Virus record (IMG/VR): IMGVR_UViG_3300017751_000030
Location: 1 to 50,590 of that record
Strand: one strand, 5' to 3'
Length of the DNA: 50,590 nucleotides
DNA from: a virus
The position numbers were made by a program, and so were the translations under genes. The notes below the pieces were generated by a model. It worked only from the letters and a program-made list of their open reading frames with translations, was not told where the DNA came from and searched no databases. Positions 7,021 to 16,900 of this stretch are shown piece after piece; position 1 is the stretch's first letter; each line of letters opens with the position of its first letter.

Positions 7021-8550
7021 ATGACTGATACAGTCACGCGGTTCATGGCTGTATTCGAAGGTTTCGGTGCAGCGCATGGACAGACAACAATTTCAGACTC
7101 TCGTCGCGGTGGTAAACAAGAGGCCAAATCGCGTATTATCAGAGAACCACTCACACAAGCCTTAGTGCAAAAGCACTTAGACGGAGAGCAAGGCGTTGGA
7201 TCAATACCTATCACGGAAAGAAATGATTGTCGTTTCGGTGTTATTGATGTGGATGTTTATCCGCTCGACCTTCCTGCTATTGCTCGCCAGTGCGCTGGCC
7301 TTAAGCTTCCTGCTATTGTTTGCCGGAGCAAGTCTGGTGGAGCGCACATATATTTCTTTGTCAAAGGTTGGATTCCTGCGGCGGATATGCGAGACAAGCT
7401 ATCAGAAGTGTCAGCTATACTTGGACACGGAGGCAGCGAAGTCTTTCCGAAGCAAGAGCAGCTTCTTGTTGAGCGTGGGGATGTCGGCAACTTCATTAAC
7501 CTTCCGTATTTTGATGCTGATCTTACGACACGCCCTGCGATGGACGCGAAAGGCAATGAGCTTTCTCTGGACGAGTTTCTCGACAAAGCGGAAAAGATAG
7601 CTGTATCACCCAATAAGTTCATGTCGATCGAAGTCACGGACAGTTCATCGGACATGCCCGGCGCCCCTCCTTGTCTACTCATTATGGCGCTGAAGTCGTT
7701 CGGTTCCGGTGAGCGTAATCTGGCTATGACCCAGATGGCTATCTACCGCAAGAACCAAGATCCGAGTAGCTGGCAGCAGCAGTTGGAAAAAGATAATCAA
7801 ACGTACTGCAACCCGCCTATGTCTGCGTCGGAAGTTGTTTCGATTCAACAATCGATCGATCGCAAAGAATATTTTTACATGTGCAACCAGTCTCCGTTTA
7901 AAGACCATTGTGATAAGTCCGCTTGTCGTCGGGCCGAGTACGGTATTGGCGGCGGAACTTCTGTCGAAGTTACCGGGTTGTCTGTCGTCGAGTCTGACCC
8001 ACGTGTATGGTTCGTGGATGTTAACGGTGGTCGCATAGAAGTAAGCACCGAGGAGCTTCAAATGTTCCAACGCTTCCAACGTGCGTGTATGGAGCAGCTA
8101 AACTTTATGCCTCCCGAAGTTAAGAAAAGCGATTGGGAAATTGCGGTTAACGGGCTGATGCAGCAAATGGTTGTTATTGAGGTTCCCGAAGAGCTTACAT
8201 ATAAAGGCCAGTTTGTGGACATGCTTGAAGGGTTTTGCAACGGCCGTGTGCAAGCTCAGTCTGCCGAAGAGCTCATGCTTGGCAAGCCGTGGACAGAAGA
8301 TAACCGTACGTATTTCCGCCTCGATTCGTTTATGGAGTTCCTGCGTGTTAAAAACTTTAACGCCTATACACGTGGTCAAATACAAGAGCGCTTGAAGGAA
8401 CTGAACGGTGGCCAGACAGCCAGTGAGTCCCGCCGCTTCGCCGACACTAAGGGCAAGTCAAAAGTAATTCGGGTTTGGTCGACACCAGAGTTTGGATCAG
8501 AGCCGGACATACCACAACCTGACGTACGCGGGGAGGAGGTACCGTTTTGA
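7021..8550 (+). CDS. Archaeo-eukaryotic-type (AEP) DNA primase
   Basis: A 509-residue protein with an N-terminal AEP catalytic domain resembling the TOTE-type primases: the metal-binding pair IDVD (75-78), the nucleotide-site motif SKSGGAH (103-109), EVFPKQ (140-145) and GNFINLPYF. A central cysteine cluster (C288, C297, C302, with C263 nearby) probably binds zinc or an Fe-S centre. The C-terminus ends in an acidic EEVPF tip like the SSB-like protein upstream. It would make primers for the family A polymerase. There is no attached DnaB-type helicase. GAGGTGAACTA precedes the ATG. Confidence 0.8.
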   Translation: MTDTVTRFMAVFEGFGAAHGQTTISDSRRGGKQEAKSRIIREPLTQALVQKHLDGEQGVGSIPITERNDCRFGVIDVDVYPLDLPAIARQCAGLKLPAIVCRSKSGGAHIYFFVKGWIPAADMRDKLSEVSAILGHGGSEVFPKQEQLLVERGDVGNFINLPYFDADLTTRPAMDAKGNELSLDEFLDKAEKIAVSPNKFMSIEVTDSSSDMPGAPPCLLIMALKSFGSGERNLAMTQMAIYRKNQDPSSWQQQLEKDNQTYCNPPMSASEVVSIQQSIDRKEYFYMCNQSPFKDHCDKSACRRAEYGIGGGTSVEVTGLSVVESDPRVWFVDVNGGRIEVSTEELQMFQRFQRACMEQLNFMPPEVKKSDWEIAVNGLMQQMVVIEVPEELTYKGQFVDMLEGFCNGRVQAQSAEELMLGKPWTEDNRTYFRLDSFMEFLRVKNFNAYTRGQIQERLKELNGGQTASESRRFADTKGKSKVIRVWSTPEFGSEPDIPQPDVRGEEVPF

Positions 8551-8774
8551 TGAAGCTACCAGACTACCTCGACGAGGCTATTATCGGCGTCGGTTCACGC
8601 TGCGGGTTTGAAGACGTGCTTGTGTATGATACCGCCCTAGTTATAAAGTGCTTCGTCGCTAGCGATGGCATGACAGAAGAAGAAGCATGGGAACACTTCG
8701 ACTATAATGTGTTAGGGTCTTATGTGGGGGATACGACACCTATCTTTGTTCTGCCCTACGTGGAGGATGAGTGA
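8547..8774 (+). CDS. Small acidic hypothetical protein
   Basis: A 75-residue acidic protein of unknown function, coupled to both neighbours: it starts inside the primase stop (TGATGA) and its own TGA shares a base with the helicase ATG. Such small proteins between primase and helicase are often accessory factors, but nothing in the sequence tells what this one does. Confidence 0.65.
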   Translation: MMKLPDYLDEAIIGVGSRCGFEDVLVYDTALVIKCFVASDGMTEEEAWEHFDYNVLGSYVGDTTPIFVLPYVEDE

Positions 8775-10303
8775 TGGAGCCGAGAGCAATACTCGGTCCG
8801 CCCGGCACCGGCAAGACTTACACACTGATCAACCTTGTGAAGGAACGGTTACGCGAAGGCGTCGACCCACACCGTATCGCGTTTGTGTCTTTCAGTAAGA
8901 AGGCTGCGGAGGAAGCGCGTACTCGCGCGGCGTCCGAGCTTGGACTAGACATTAAAGCAATGCCTTACTTTCGCACACTACACTCTCTTGCCTTTCATCA
9001 ACTGAAGCTAAGCACCAAAGATGTTTTGTCGTCGTCAGACTACACACGCATGGAAGAATTGTTCGGCGTCGAGTTTCGAGCTACCCGTAGCATGGGCGTG
9101 AACGATGGTGAGTTCTTCCGGATGGGTTCTCCAGGCGACGTGTACCTGTCGATTATTAATATGGCGCGTGTTCGTGGTGTAAGCATGAGGGAACAGTTCT
9201 CCCTGAGTAACTATGACAACCTTGACTACCGCCAGCTAGAGATCATCAACAAAGGTTTGATCGACTATAAGGAAGCGCTAGGAAAGATCGACTTTACGGA
9301 TATGGTTGAACAGTTCGTTGAACGAGGGGATTCTCCTGAGTTTGATTTACTTATTGTCGACGAAGCGCAGGATCTAGTTCCTTTACAGTGGGCTATGGTG
9401 GACAAACTTGCTGAGAAAACACACGAGGTTGTATATGCGGGTGACGATGACCAATGCATCTATGAGTGGATGGGGGTCGATCCCGGGGACTTTATCAGCC
9501 GTTGCAAAAATGCAACAGTTCTCAAGCAGAGTTACCGTGTTCCGTTTGATGTGCACCAAGTTTCGGGTCGCTTGATTAAACGGGTAGCGGAGCGTTATCC
9601 AAAAGAATGGAAGCCCACGGAGCGTAGGGGCTCCATTAACTTTCACTACGACCTTGAGAACATAGACCTCACTGAAGGCCAGTGGCTCGTGTTGTGCCGA
9701 ACAAACTACATAGCCAACAAAGTAGCTACACGCATGAAAGAGATGGGGCTTTTGTTCTTCCGGCCGGGTACCGGGTTCAGCGTTTCGCAGAAGGTTATTG
9801 ATGCGGCAAAAGCATGGACAAGACTGGTGAAGGGCTCTACGATAAATCGTGATGAATTGAAAAATATGTGGGCTTTTATAGTAATGACAAAGCCGATCCG
9901 CCGAAGAGGCAAAGCGCATTTTGATGCAATGGCTGCCGAAGAAGTAATGTCTTACGATGACGTAGCTAAACTTCTCGAGCAGACTACTGATATGTTTGGA
10001 GACCGTGCCCCTTGGTATGAAGCTCTTCTAAACATACAGGCAACAGATGTTCTGTACCTACGTTCAGTCCTGCAAGCAGGGGAAACGTTGGACCCGGATA
10101 ACCCCCGTATTAAACTATCAACGATTCACAAAGCTAAAGGCGGAGAGGCTGACAATGTTGCCTTGATGCTAGAGACATCTCGTGCGTGTCAGACAATGAA
10201 CGATCCCGACAGTGAGACCCGGGCTTTTTATGTCGGCATGACACGTGCCAAACACAACCTTCACTTGATTGAAGGACGCGGAAAATGGAGATACGAAATA
10301 TGA
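8774..10303 (+). CDS. UvrD/Rep-like superfamily 1 helicase
   Basis: A 509-residue SF1A helicase. Motif I is GPPGTGKT (8-15), motif Ia FSKKAAEEART (40-50), motif II VDEAQD (195-200), motif III GDDDQCIYEW (223-232), motif V IHKAKG (451-456) and motif VI YVGMTRAK (486-493). It is shorter than bacterial UvrD (about 720), lacking most of the accessory 1B/2B insertions, as usual for phage members. I use the ATG at 8774, which overlaps the previous TGA, rather than the GTG three bases earlier. It unwinds DNA 3'-5' in this family and probably acts at the replication fork with the primase and polymerase. Confidence 0.9.
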   Translation: MEPRAILGPPGTGKTYTLINLVKERLREGVDPHRIAFVSFSKKAAEEARTRAASELGLDIKAMPYFRTLHSLAFHQLKLSTKDVLSSSDYTRMEELFGVEFRATRSMGVNDGEFFRMGSPGDVYLSIINMARVRGVSMREQFSLSNYDNLDYRQLEIINKGLIDYKEALGKIDFTDMVEQFVERGDSPEFDLLIVDEAQDLVPLQWAMVDKLAEKTHEVVYAGDDDQCIYEWMGVDPGDFISRCKNATVLKQSYRVPFDVHQVSGRLIKRVAERYPKEWKPTERRGSINFHYDLENIDLTEGQWLVLCRTNYIANKVATRMKEMGLLFFRPGTGFSVSQKVIDAAKAWTRLVKGSTINRDELKNMWAFIVMTKPIRRRGKAHFDAMAAEEVMSYDDVAKLLEQTTDMFGDRAPWYEALLNIQATDVLYLRSVLQAGETLDPDNPRIKLSTIHKAKGGEADNVALMLETSRACQTMNDPDSETRAFYVGMTRAKHNLHLIEGRGKWRYEI

Positions 10304-12225
10304 GCGGACAACTAGGGTTTTTTCAGAAGCTAGAAGATGTTCCAGATAGTGACATCAAGGATGTGGCGTACGGTGCGTTGGACCAAGACTGGTCACCCCC
10401 CGCCGGGTTCCCTCGGGGCTTCGAAGACGCTGACATTATCTCGATTGACTTGGAGACATCAGACCCCAACCTTATGACACGCGGCCCCGGATGGGTTCGT
10501 AACGACGGCTTCATCTGCGGCATAGCGATTGCTTACGGAGACTTCTGCGGGTACTTCCCAATTCGCCACGAGGGCGGAGGCAATATGCCGGAGAAATCTG
10601 TCATGGCGTTTGTTAAGAAAATCTGCGAAACAGACGTGCCAAAAGTCATGCATAACGCACAGTATGACCTTGGCTGGTTGCGCTGGGCCGGCATCAAAGT
10701 CAACGGAACTGTTTACGATACGATGGTTGCCGCTGCTATGATCAATGAGAACAGGCGCTGGTACAACCTTAACTCCCTGACGATCGACTACTTGGGAGAA
10801 GGCAAGAGCGAGAAGACCTTACGCGCCGCGGCCATGGACTATGGCTTCGACCCCAAGGCAGAGATGTGGCGTTTGCCGTCCCGCTTTGTAGGACGCTACG
10901 CCGAACAAGATGCGGACATTACTCTACGGCTTTGGAACCGGTTGAAGCCAGAGATAGTGAAAGAAGAGGTGTCGAGTATTTTTGAACTGGAGACCGAGTT
11001 AACACCGCTAATCCAGGACATGCGTTGGCAAGGTGTAAAGGTAGATCTTGAGGGAGCCCAGAAAGCCCGGGATTTCCTGACTGGAGAAGAGAAGAAGCTG
11101 CACCACAAGATTGAACAAGCTGTCGGCTTCCAGGTTGAGCCTTGGGCTGCTAACTCCTTGGCTAAAGCATTCGACAAACTCGACATACCCTATCCGCGTA
11201 CAGCGAAGGAAGCTCCGAGTTTCACGAAACAATTTCTTAGCCAGAGTGAGCATGAGATCTCGGCTAACGTTTTACGTCTACGAGAATTCAATAAAGCGAA
11301 TACAACGTTTATCGAAAACATTTTTAAGTTTTCGCATAAAGGACGTATTCACGCAGAGTTTCACCCTCTCCGTTCGGATGATGGTGGAACGGTCACGGGT
11401 AGGTTCTCCTCCTCAAACCCCAACCTCCAGCAGATACCTGCTCGTGACCCACTAATTAAAAAAGCAATCCGAGGATTGTTTGTTCCCGATGAGGGCAGCA
11501 AGTGGGGCAGCTTTGACTACGCTTCCCAGGAGCCGCGTTGGCTGGCACACTATTCTGGTTCACTGTCGGGCGCTGTTCGCCACCCTAAGATCGATGAAGT
11601 TATTAGTCAGTACCAAGAGGATGACGCGGACTTTCACCAAATGGTGGCAGACATGGCTGGTATCTCCCGTAAAGATGCGAAGACGGTCAACCTCGGTATC
11701 ATGTACGGCATGGGTATTATGAAGCTTGCTGGTGTGTTGGACATCGAGAAAGAAGAAGCGAAGGATCTCTTGGCTGAGTACAACACATCTGTTCCGTTTG
11801 TTAAAGGGCTGGCTGATGCTGTATCTAAAAGAGCGGAAGAGTATGGTTCCATTCGCACAGTGCTTGGCCGCAAGTGCCGGTTCGACATGTGGGAGCCGCG
11901 AAGATATGGCTTACATCGTGCACTACCTTTCGATGAAGCACGGCAACAGCATGGCTCACGTGAGTCTCTCAAACGCGCCTTCACCTACAAAGCACTGAAC
12001 CGCTTGATCCAAGGCTCAAGTGCCGACCAGATGAAACGTGCGATGGTAGAGTGCTACAAGGAAGGCTTTGTTCCGCTGTTAACCGTGCACGACGAGCTTT
12101 GCTTTAATGTCGACAGTGAAAGTCAAGCAAACAAAATAAAAGAAATTATGGAAACATGCACCCCTGCTCTGGTACCATTTAAGATTGACCTGGCTTTGGG
12201 TGACAACTGGGGAGAGATTGAATAA
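10300..12225 (+). CDS. Family A DNA polymerase with 3'-5' exonuclease
   Basis: A 641-residue Pol I-like replicative polymerase lacking the 5' nuclease domain. The exonuclease has Exo I DLET (50-53), Exo II HNAQYD (118-123) and Exo III YAEQD (200-204). The polymerase domain has motif A with D406 (SFDYASQEPR), the O-helix R457...K461...N464-L465-G466...Y469, and motif C HDE (597-599). Leu465 replaces the Phe found at position 762 of E. coli Pol I. The ATG at 10300 overlaps the helicase TGA (ATGA) and has GGAG 9-10 nt upstream; a longer start at 10285 is less likely. Confidence 0.95.
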   Translation: MSGQLGFFQKLEDVPDSDIKDVAYGALDQDWSPPAGFPRGFEDADIISIDLETSDPNLMTRGPGWVRNDGFICGIAIAYGDFCGYFPIRHEGGGNMPEKSVMAFVKKICETDVPKVMHNAQYDLGWLRWAGIKVNGTVYDTMVAAAMINENRRWYNLNSLTIDYLGEGKSEKTLRAAAMDYGFDPKAEMWRLPSRFVGRYAEQDADITLRLWNRLKPEIVKEEVSSIFELETELTPLIQDMRWQGVKVDLEGAQKARDFLTGEEKKLHHKIEQAVGFQVEPWAANSLAKAFDKLDIPYPRTAKEAPSFTKQFLSQSEHEISANVLRLREFNKANTTFIENIFKFSHKGRIHAEFHPLRSDDGGTVTGRFSSSNPNLQQIPARDPLIKKAIRGLFVPDEGSKWGSFDYASQEPRWLAHYSGSLSGAVRHPKIDEVISQYQEDDADFHQMVADMAGISRKDAKTVNLGIMYGMGIMKLAGVLDIEKEEAKDLLAEYNTSVPFVKGLADAVSKRAEEYGSIRTVLGRKCRFDMWEPRRYGLHRALPFDEARQQHGSRESLKRAFTYKALNRLIQGSSADQMKRAMVECYKEGFVPLLTVHDELCFNVDSESQANKIKEIMETCTPALVPFKIDLALGDNWGEIE

Positions 12226-12716
12226 TGAAATACGATAGAGAGATGACACAGCTGTACATCCGGCACTACTTCTTAGAAGAGCCGAAGGAGCCTTGGATTG
12301 TACACAATCAAAAAGTGTGCTGCTGGCACTCGGACACCGGAGCTTCTTCCTTTATTATTGAGGGCGAGGTTACAGGGTGCCACAAAGAGCCTCTTTTATA
12401 TATGGCGAAATGTTGGCGAATTGGGCCCTTAACCGTATCCTGGGACAGCTGGATTCATGGGTTCATTCAATCAAAACCCTATCACAAGTTCCGTGTTCCG
12501 ATGATCGGGATGCGCTTTTGGGGAGGCTGGGGATTTAGCGCAACCCGTACGTTCAACATCGCAGAGACCAAGTCGGGTATCCGGAAGTGGGGTGTGATGG
12601 TGCAGTACTACAAGCTCAAGAAGCGTCCGAGCGGGACAGCGCAATCTGAGCCGTTGTTTAAAAGCCCCTGCTTTAATGAGATTAAACCGCCCGTCCACCG
12701 AACGAAGACCAAGTGA
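12225..12716 (+). CDS. Hypothetical protein of the replication operon
   Basis: A 163-residue basic, aromatic-rich protein of unknown function. It has several cysteines and histidines early (KVCCWHSDTG, TGCHKEP) and a tryptophan/glycine-rich middle (RFWGGWGFSATRTF). No known motif. It overlaps the polymerase stop by one base and the next start by 4 nt, so it is expressed with them. Confidence 0.65.
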   Translation: MKYDREMTQLYIRHYFLEEPKEPWIVHNQKVCCWHSDTGASSFIIEGEVTGCHKEPLLYMAKCWRIGPLTVSWDSWIHGFIQSKPYHKFRVPMIGMRFWGGWGFSATRTFNIAETKSGIRKWGVMVQYYKLKKRPSGTAQSEPLFKSPCFNEIKPPVHRTKTK

Positions 12717-13177
12717 TTGTATTAGACGACTTTCTACCCGATAGCTTGACGGACTATGTCGAACCCTTCAAAGGGGTTCAATGGTGGGACGGAGGTACAA
12801 AGCAAGCCCCTGCCCACGACATCGTCGCGTTTTGTCGAAATCATTTTGAGTTACGTGGGCTATGCGGGTTTGAGTACTGGTACAATGAGGGCAACAATAA
12901 TCAATGGCACGTAGACAGGGACGAAGGGTATGAACACCTGGTTCCAGCCGACTGGTCTTGCGTACTGTACCCGACACAGCATTCGTTATGGGGAGGGTTC
13001 CTGGAAATACAGGGAGCCGATGAAACACGTACGGAAGTAGAGCGTATAGCTCCACGGTTCAACAGATGCGTTGTCCTAGATCCGGGTGCCTGGCACCGAG
13101 TTTCAAAAATCTGGTCTGGTCAACGCCATGCCTTTATAATTAATGGTTGGGTAGAGCCGCCTAGTACAGCTTCCTGA
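12713..13177 (+). CDS. 2-oxoglutarate/Fe(II)-dependent oxygenase
   Basis: A 154-residue protein with the facial triad of the 2OG-Fe(II) dioxygenase superfamily: H66-x-D68 (QWHVDRD), a distal His128 (DPGAWHRV) and Arg138 (GQRHA) for 2-oxoglutarate. Spacing and the jelly-roll strands (CVLYPTQ, GGFLEIQ, CVVLDPG) fit the small prolyl-hydroxylase-like branch. It would hydroxylate a protein, nucleotide or small molecule; the substrate is not visible. It starts at a GTG overlapping the previous TGA and is last in the replication operon, its 3' end overlapping the convergent nuclease gene by 17 nt. Confidence 0.8.
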   Translation: MIVLDDFLPDSLTDYVEPFKGVQWWDGGTKQAPAHDIVAFCRNHFELRGLCGFEYWYNEGNNNQWHVDRDEGYEHLVPADWSCVLYPTQHSLWGGFLEIQGADETRTEVERIAPRFNRCVVLDPGAWHRVSKIWSGQRHAFIINGWVEPPSTAS

Positions 13178-13601
13178 TAGCCTTACTCCAGCTGGTTGTT
13201 GCGAGATCCTTGTCTCTGTACTCGTCTTCCGAGACACGCTTTGTTTTCTGGTGCCGGATACCGGACATTGGTAGGAACAAGATGTTTTCATGCTCGACGC
13301 TAACCAACGCAAGTACATCACAATCAGCCTCCGTCAGAGCAACCTTTACTTTGCTACCCTTGGCTACTGAGAAGTGGTAAGTCGCTTTGATGGGGTACTT
13401 GTCCCCGCCTTTACGTTTACCTTCAAACACAAGACGAGATGATTTGACTTGAACTCGAACAGGATTAATCCCGACCATGGCTATGATGTCAGTAGTTCCG
13501 AGTTGCACGATCTCACAAGGAACATTCATCTGCCGAAGCCTTAGAAGGCAGACAGCCTCCCCGATGTCCCCGGTGTGTACTTCCGCGGAAGGAGGTATCA
13601 T
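13161..13601 (-). CDS. PD-(D/E)XK family nuclease
   Basis: A 146-residue protein whose N-terminal half shows the PD-(D/E)XK core: E15 in the first helix (GDIGEAVCLLRL), D38 (GTTDIIAM) and Q51-x-K53 (VRVQVKSS), the Q variant common in archaeal-type resolvases and phage nucleases. The size fits a single-domain enzyme such as a Holliday junction resolvase or small endonuclease. It is the last gene of the late - strand block, downstream of the endolysin with a one-base overlap, and runs tail-to-tail into the replication operon. Confidence 0.75.
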   Translation of the reverse strand: MIPPSAEVHTGDIGEAVCLLRLRQMNVPCEIVQLGTTDIIAMVGINPVRVQVKSSRLVFEGKRKGGDKYPIKATYHFSVAKGSKVKVALTEADCDVLALVSVEHENILFLPMSGIRHQKTKRVSEDEYRDKDLATTSWSKAIRKLY

Positions 13602-13984
13602 TAGTACGACCAGATTGTGGGGCGAGTAGGACCCATCGGCTTATCGTCCAGGTGTAGGAAGCGAGAACTTTGTGGGCCTTTTTGAGCTATGCCTATTCCA
13701 GTAAATGCACCGCTGCGAACAGCCATCGTCAAAAGCTCGAGGGCCGCGCCTTGAGAGACTTTAATGTCCGCGGCATGCCCGCTGGCGTGTGTCCCAGGTT
13801 TTGCTTTCTTCTTTTCGATTGGGTGTTCGGGACAACGATAGCCGCTTGAGATTGTCATGCTCTTACCGTAGTGAGATCGAAGGGACTGGAGCCTTGCTAC
13901 AAACGCCTCGTTCATTTTACTTTCCCCGCAATGAGAACAAGCAAATTCTTTTTCAGTAAAGTTCGGGTATTTCGACCAGTCCAT
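13601..13984 (-). CDS. Endolysin, M15-family peptidase
   Basis: A 127-residue single-domain peptidase of the M15A type. It has SGYRCPEH (47-54), the zinc motif HASGHAAD (His66 and Asp73) and a third ligand in FLHLDD (His111). These enzymes cleave cross-links in peptidoglycan. There is no signal peptide, so release needs a holin; holin candidates lie far away at about 40.3-41.7 kb. An N-terminal CSHCG pair (16-19) is shared with many phage M15 enzymes. It overlaps the upstream giant gene by one base (ATG/TGA). Confidence 0.9.
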   Translation of the reverse strand: MDWSKYPNFTEKEFACSHCGESKMNEAFVARLQSLRSHYGKSMTISSGYRCPEHPIEKKKAKPGTHASGHAADIKVSQGAALELLTMAVRSGAFTGIGIAQKGPQSSRFLHLDDKPMGPTRPTIWSY

Positions 13985-16900
13985 TATCCCCTCCGGGTGC
14001 GTTGCGCGATCTCCATGTTCCGAGCAATAGACACCGGATCATCTCCAAGCAGACTAGCGTCGGGAGTGACTGGTTGCAACCCTGTTGTTTCAATTAATTG
14101 CTGTGGGGTTTGACCGAACTTCTTAGCGCTGGCCAAAATAGAGTTACGAGAAATATTGTTCATCACAATATTACTGGTACCAGGATATGCGTAGGTTTCC
14201 GCAAGATCTGAGACATCAAACGATGCCTCTGGTCCTGTAGCGGCGGGCATAGGTACTGCTGCCGACATTCTAGGGGACGAGAGAGGTCGTTTTTCTTCAA
14301 CGTTTTCAATGGGTTGAAAAACCCTAGAGAAGTCATCCTCGGCGGGTTCTGGGCTAGAGAACTCCATGTTACGGCGTTCCCGCTGGATCCGGCGGATTTC
14401 TAAACGAGGATATTCCGAAAACGAACCAACCCTACGCATGTTCTTTTTAATTTGCTCGCTTGGGCTCAGTGGCTTGTACCGGTTCCGCATAATCGAATTA
14501 ATGTCACCGACCTTCGATTCTTTCAAAACCTTGCGGATCTCCCTGTCGCTCATACCCATTGTCCGGAAATCTCGGACAGTGCTATAGAACTCGTTGTACA
14601 CGCGGTAACGTGCGTTATCCGCCTTGACGTAGGCGTCCAGCAAAGACTCGGATGTGGCGTTGCTTGCGTTAGCCTCGCGGTTAAAGATGTTTGAAGCATT
14701 GGTACGTGCTCGAGTAAACTCGAAACCTTTGTATCCAAGATTACGAGAAGGGTCGACGGTAAGCTCAGTTATACCTGTGAAAGCTCGCATAAGCTCGTTA
14801 CCGAGTTCATATTCGCGCCCCTGCCTGTCATCGGGAGCAATCCCGAGGGCTTCGTTAATTCCAATGGATGTTGTAAAACCGCGGAGGAAACGTCCGGCCT
14901 CGAGCTTGCCGCTACGAACCTGGAAAGGAGAAGCACTAGGCATAATACCGTCTAGAACATGTACGAAAGACTTGGCCATCTTGTCGCCAGCAGAATCCTC
15001 TGGGTTATAAACTCGAGCACCTGTTTCCGTGCGACCCCCTCGACCCGCCGCCGCCGTGGGGCTAATATCCAACACTTTGTTTGTCATAATAGCTGGACCG
15101 ATAAACGAACTCATACTTTCTAGCATTGCTTGAGAGCCCGCGTTGAAAACAACCCGGCCAACATCGTATTCCATTTGGCGCCCTGTCTCCACTTCGTTCA
15201 AGACAGTCTGAATACTACGCTCTAATAGGTCGTATGGATTGGAGTAACTATAGTTTACATACGTAATCTGGCCTTTGTCGTTTCTCCCAGTTGGGACAAG
15301 ACGAGAGTTTCTTTCCCAAGACGGGGCACCGGAGCGCTTGTATGCAGCCATCTCTTCTTCGGTGACATCAGTAAGACCATAACCTAATGCGGACACACCG
15401 GCGGGTAGCGCGGCGAAAGTTGTCGCGGCCCCGGTTAGTCGACGAAGGCCAATCTCACGAATAGCTGCGCTTTCAGAACTTAGCTCTTTAAGACCACGCT
15501 CGATAGTGTTGAAACCAGTACGATAGATCTCGTAAGGGAACGCTACAAAGTTACCAACTGGGGCTTTACGTAATGAACGGATAAACTCAGGGGCTTTGTT
15601 ATAGTTAGGCACAACGTTGCGGACGATGTCGGCCGACTGGTCTCGGATAGCACGTTCGACCATTTCTTCGCTCGCGTCATCGGCAAGCCTTGCGCCCAAC
15701 GTGTTTAGAGTCTTGATCTGATCGGGCAGTTCCATGCCGCGTAGGGCGTTACTAAGCTTGCTCTGCTCAAACTTGTAGTTATAAATCTTCCAGACGTTAT
15801 CACCGCCTTGGTAAAAGTCAGTGAGCTTGTCCGTAACGGGGCGAATCTTTTTAGCCGCGCTGTTGTAGAAGTCACCGAGTGTGCCTTGTCTCAGGATGTT
15901 ACCGAACTCTGCGCCTACTTCGATGCCCTCAACAGTGGTGGCATCACGACGGCTCATACCTTTAGTAATAAGTTCTTGAAGCTCTTTGAGTTGTGCTTGT
16001 GCGCCGATAACACCCAAGTCTTGGAGCTCAACAAGCTCTTTCATCAACGCTTCATCACCCTCTTTAGCAATGTCCTTCAATACAATATGCAAAGACTCGC
16101 CCAGATTGGCACCTCGGCCTACGTTTCCTTGAGCCAACGCGAAAGCAGAGGCAGTAGTTACGTTCCGGATTTGTGTAATAGGTGAAAGAACTGTTTTAGC
16201 GAACTGAGACAGGCCCTTCATTTTAAGAAAGCTGCCGTAGGTGGCTCGCATAGCCATCGACAGGCCTTCCTCTTGACCCACTGCCTGGCGGGTTAAGTCT
16301 TTGGCCATTCGCTGTGGGACTCTGTAGCCCTCTAAAACACCGAACTCTTTACCGCTCAAGGTAGCATAGCCCTGCGGCGCGACATCGTCTGGGCTGACAA
16401 AATACTTACCAATCCCTTTGTCTTCCTGCGCGAGCCTGGCAACCTTCCCATGAAACTGGTCGATAGCCCTGAAACCAGCCAAATCAGAAACCGTTCCGAG
16501 AACAGCTTCACGAGCATCTTTTACTTCACCCAACAACCGACGCTCAAACTCTTGCATTTGTTTGCGGTCGTTTAAAAGGCTTACGTTCAACCGGTCTTTA
16601 GCAACAGTTTTAACCTCTGTATCCATCCGGGCCTTGGGAGAGTGTCGGCGTAAAAACCCTTCCATCGCTTGCTCAGCGGCTTCCGGCGTTACCGTTGTGC
16701 TTAGTAACGCGGACTCTTCAGGGTTCAACAAAGCCCTAGCCTTAGAGGCTGCTTCTTCTCCGCCGCGTTCTACGATGAACTTCAACTCTCGTAGTGTTTC
16801 TTTGGGGTTGCTTAAAAACCCCTGACGACCGACTTCGAGTGTCTGAGCATCCGGCTTGTAACTTGCGTCGGTAAACATGCGGTACCGGCGCCGTAAATAA

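Noticed and set aside
7257-7682. 141-codon and similar - strand frames inside the replication genes
   Set aside because: They mirror the AEP primase frame, whose catalytic motifs prove the + strand gene.
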